DNA of 13,670 nucleotides from Deltaproteobacteria bacterium UBA5799. Lineage in GTDB: Bacteria > Desulfobacterota > GWC2-55-46. Position numbers and translations under genes: made by a program. The stretch is from NCBI GenBank assembly GCA_002418185.1, contig DIDN01000135.1, positions 1-13,670 on the forward strand, written 5' to 3'. Positions 12,711 to 13,670 of the stretch are shown here, piece by piece (positions within the stretch are counted from its first letter, which is position 1; the number at the start of each line of letters is the position of its first letter). The notes under the pieces were generated by a model that saw only the letters and a program-made list of their open reading frames with translations, made no database searches and was not told the origin of the DNA.

Positions 12711-13148
12711 ATGCTCAACAGGCTCAAGGCGCCCAAAGGCGCGAACCAGAAAAAGACCAGGCGCGGGCGCGGCGAAGGCAGCGGCCTCGGAAAGACCTCC
12801 GGCAGGGGCGGCAAAGGCCAGACCGCGAGGACCGGCGGCAACGTAAAGCCCGGGTTCGAGGGCGGCCAGATGCCGCTTCAGAGGAGGCTCCCCAAGAGGG
12901 GCTTCACGAACATATTCAAGACTGAGTACCAGATAGTGAACGTCGGCTCGATAGGCGAGGCGTTCAAGGCCGGGGAGACAGCCGACCCGGCAACCATGCT
13001 GGAAAAGGGGCTTTTGAAGAGGAAGCTTCCGCTTAAAGTGCTCGGCGGGGGCGAGATAAAGACCGCGCTCACCGTAAAGGCCATGAGTTTCAGCAAGTCC
13101 GCAGTCGAGAAGATAAAGGCTGCGGGCGGGAGCGCGGAGGTAATCTGA
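12711..13148 (+). CDS. rplO: 50S ribosomal protein L15
   Basis: This 145-residue protein has a long, glycine-rich and basic N-terminal extension that threads through 23S rRNA, plus a globular C-terminal domain. Visible are LNRLKAPKGANQKKTRRGRG, GSGLGKTSGRGGKGQ, PGFEGGQMPLQRRLPKRGF and the C-terminal KVLGGGEIKTALTVKA with SKSAVEKIKAAGG. ATG at 12711 has AGAGGAAG (12698-12705) close upstream. Length is normal. It ends one base before the secY start, and its last codons carry the GGAGG (13136-13140) used by secY. Confidence 0.97.
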   Translation: MLNRLKAPKGANQKKTRRGRGEGSGLGKTSGRGGKGQTARTGGNVKPGFEGGQMPLQRRLPKRGFTNIFKTEYQIVNVGSIGEAFKAGETADPATMLEKGLLKRKLPLKVLGGGEIKTALTVKAMSFSKSAVEKIKAAGGSAEVI

Positions 13149-13149
13149 T

Positions 13150-13670
13150 TTGGCGGCAATCACTCCGAACATAAGCAAGATACCGGAGCTCAACCGCCGC
13201 ATACTCATAACCTTAGCGATGCTGGCCGTTTTCCGGATAGGGGTCTTCATCCCTACCCCGGGAGTTGACAGCGAGGCGCTGGCCGGGTTTTTCAGGTCCG
13301 CGAGCGGCACCCTCCTCGATTTCGCCACCATGTTCACGGGAGGGGCACTTGAGCGTTTTTCCATTTTCGCGCTGGGCATAATGCCCTACATAAGCGCCTC
13401 CATCATCATCCAGCTTCTGACTGCCGTAGTCCCGCACCTTGAGAAGCTCCAGAAAGAGGGCGAGCCTGGCAAGAAGGTCATAACCCAGTACACGCGGTAC
13501 TCTACCATCGGCCTGAGCATCATCCAGAGCCTGATGATAGCCGTGGGCCTCGAGTCGATGAGCGGGCCTGCCGGGGAGCAGATCGTGCTTAACCCGGGCT
13601 GGGACTTCAGGCTCCTCACCATAATAACCCTGACCACCGGGACCGCGTTCCTCATGTGGCTGGGCGAGCA
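13150..13670 (+). CDS. secY: preprotein translocase subunit SecY, 5' part
   Basis: This is the first 173 codons of the inner-membrane channel through which Sec-dependent proteins are exported or inserted; the gene runs off the window. TTG at 13150 starts MAAITPNISKIPELNRRILI, with GGAGG (13136-13140) 9 bases upstream inside rplO. Hydrophobic segments at about 17-36, 71-92, 115-135 and 153-171 match transmembrane helices 1-4. FIPTPGVD (33-40) follows helix 1, and the SecY signature IFALGIMPYISASIIIQLL spans 72-90; LLDFATMFTGGALERF (55-70) covers the plug region. secY is the normal end of the spc operon, tying export-channel supply to ribosome supply. No defect is seen in the visible part. Confidence 0.97.
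   Translation, partial: MAAITPNISKIPELNRRILITLAMLAVFRIGVFIPTPGVDSEALAGFFRSASGTLLDFATMFTGGALERFSIFALGIMPYISASIIIQLLTAVVPHLEKLQKEGEPGKKVITQYTRYSTIGLSIIQSLMIAVGLESMSGPAGEQIVLNPGWDFRLLTIITLTTGTAFLMWLGE

Overview
This window is one uninterrupted, all-plus-strand stretch of the bacterial str–S10–spc translation gene cluster. It starts in the last codons of rpsG (S7) and runs through fusA, tuf, rpsJ, rplC, rplD, rplW, rplB, rpsS, rplV, rpsC, rplP, rpmC, rpsQ, rplN, rplX, rplE, rpsN, rpsH, rplF, rplR, rpsE, rpmD and rplO into the first 173 codons of secY. Every gene is intact except the two cut by the window ends. The gene order is the classic bacterial one, and there is no mobile element, tRNA, rRNA, CRISPR array or foreign gene. 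No gene-free stretch exceeds 168 bases.

The DNA is GC-rich, with strong G/C bias at third codon positions, yet Arg is mostly AGG and Ile often ATA even in ribosomal protein genes. The proteins are plainly bacterial. The flavour (high GC, many TTG starts, zinc-type S14, Cys-containing L24, a Cys-rich loop in EF-Tu) suggests a Gram-negative of deltaproteobacterial/Desulfobacterota-like grade or another uncultivated lineage. I cannot assign a phylum from sequence alone.

Layout: 1–41 is the rpsG end; 42–209 a spacer with a terminator-like hairpin; 210–3567 the two GTPase elongation factors; 3620–8852 the S10-type block (S10, L3, L4, L23, L2, S19, L22, S3, L16, L29, S17); 8849–13148 the spc-type block (L14, L24, L5, S14, S8, L6, L18, S5, L30, L15); 13150 to the end secY, the protein-export channel. 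Many junctions are ATGA overlaps or gaps of 0–9 bases, which implies translational coupling. Several spacers are unusually long for this cluster, and these hold the non-obvious content: a good sigma70-type promoter before rplD, and foldable RNA elements before rplV, rpsC, rpsH, rplF and rpsE.

The most interesting signals are regulatory. (1) Five of seven small-subunit genes start with TTG or GTG, while all fourteen large-subunit genes start with ATG. (2) rpsH, encoding the known spc autoregulator S8, is bracketed by two structured spacers; the one before rplF has a long interrupted hairpin inside an 8-bp closing stem. (3) rpsE and rpsC have Shine-Dalgarno sequences that can be masked by upstream sequence and are followed by T7/T8 tracts running into a TTG start. 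These are inferences from reading the sequence and need comparative and experimental tests.
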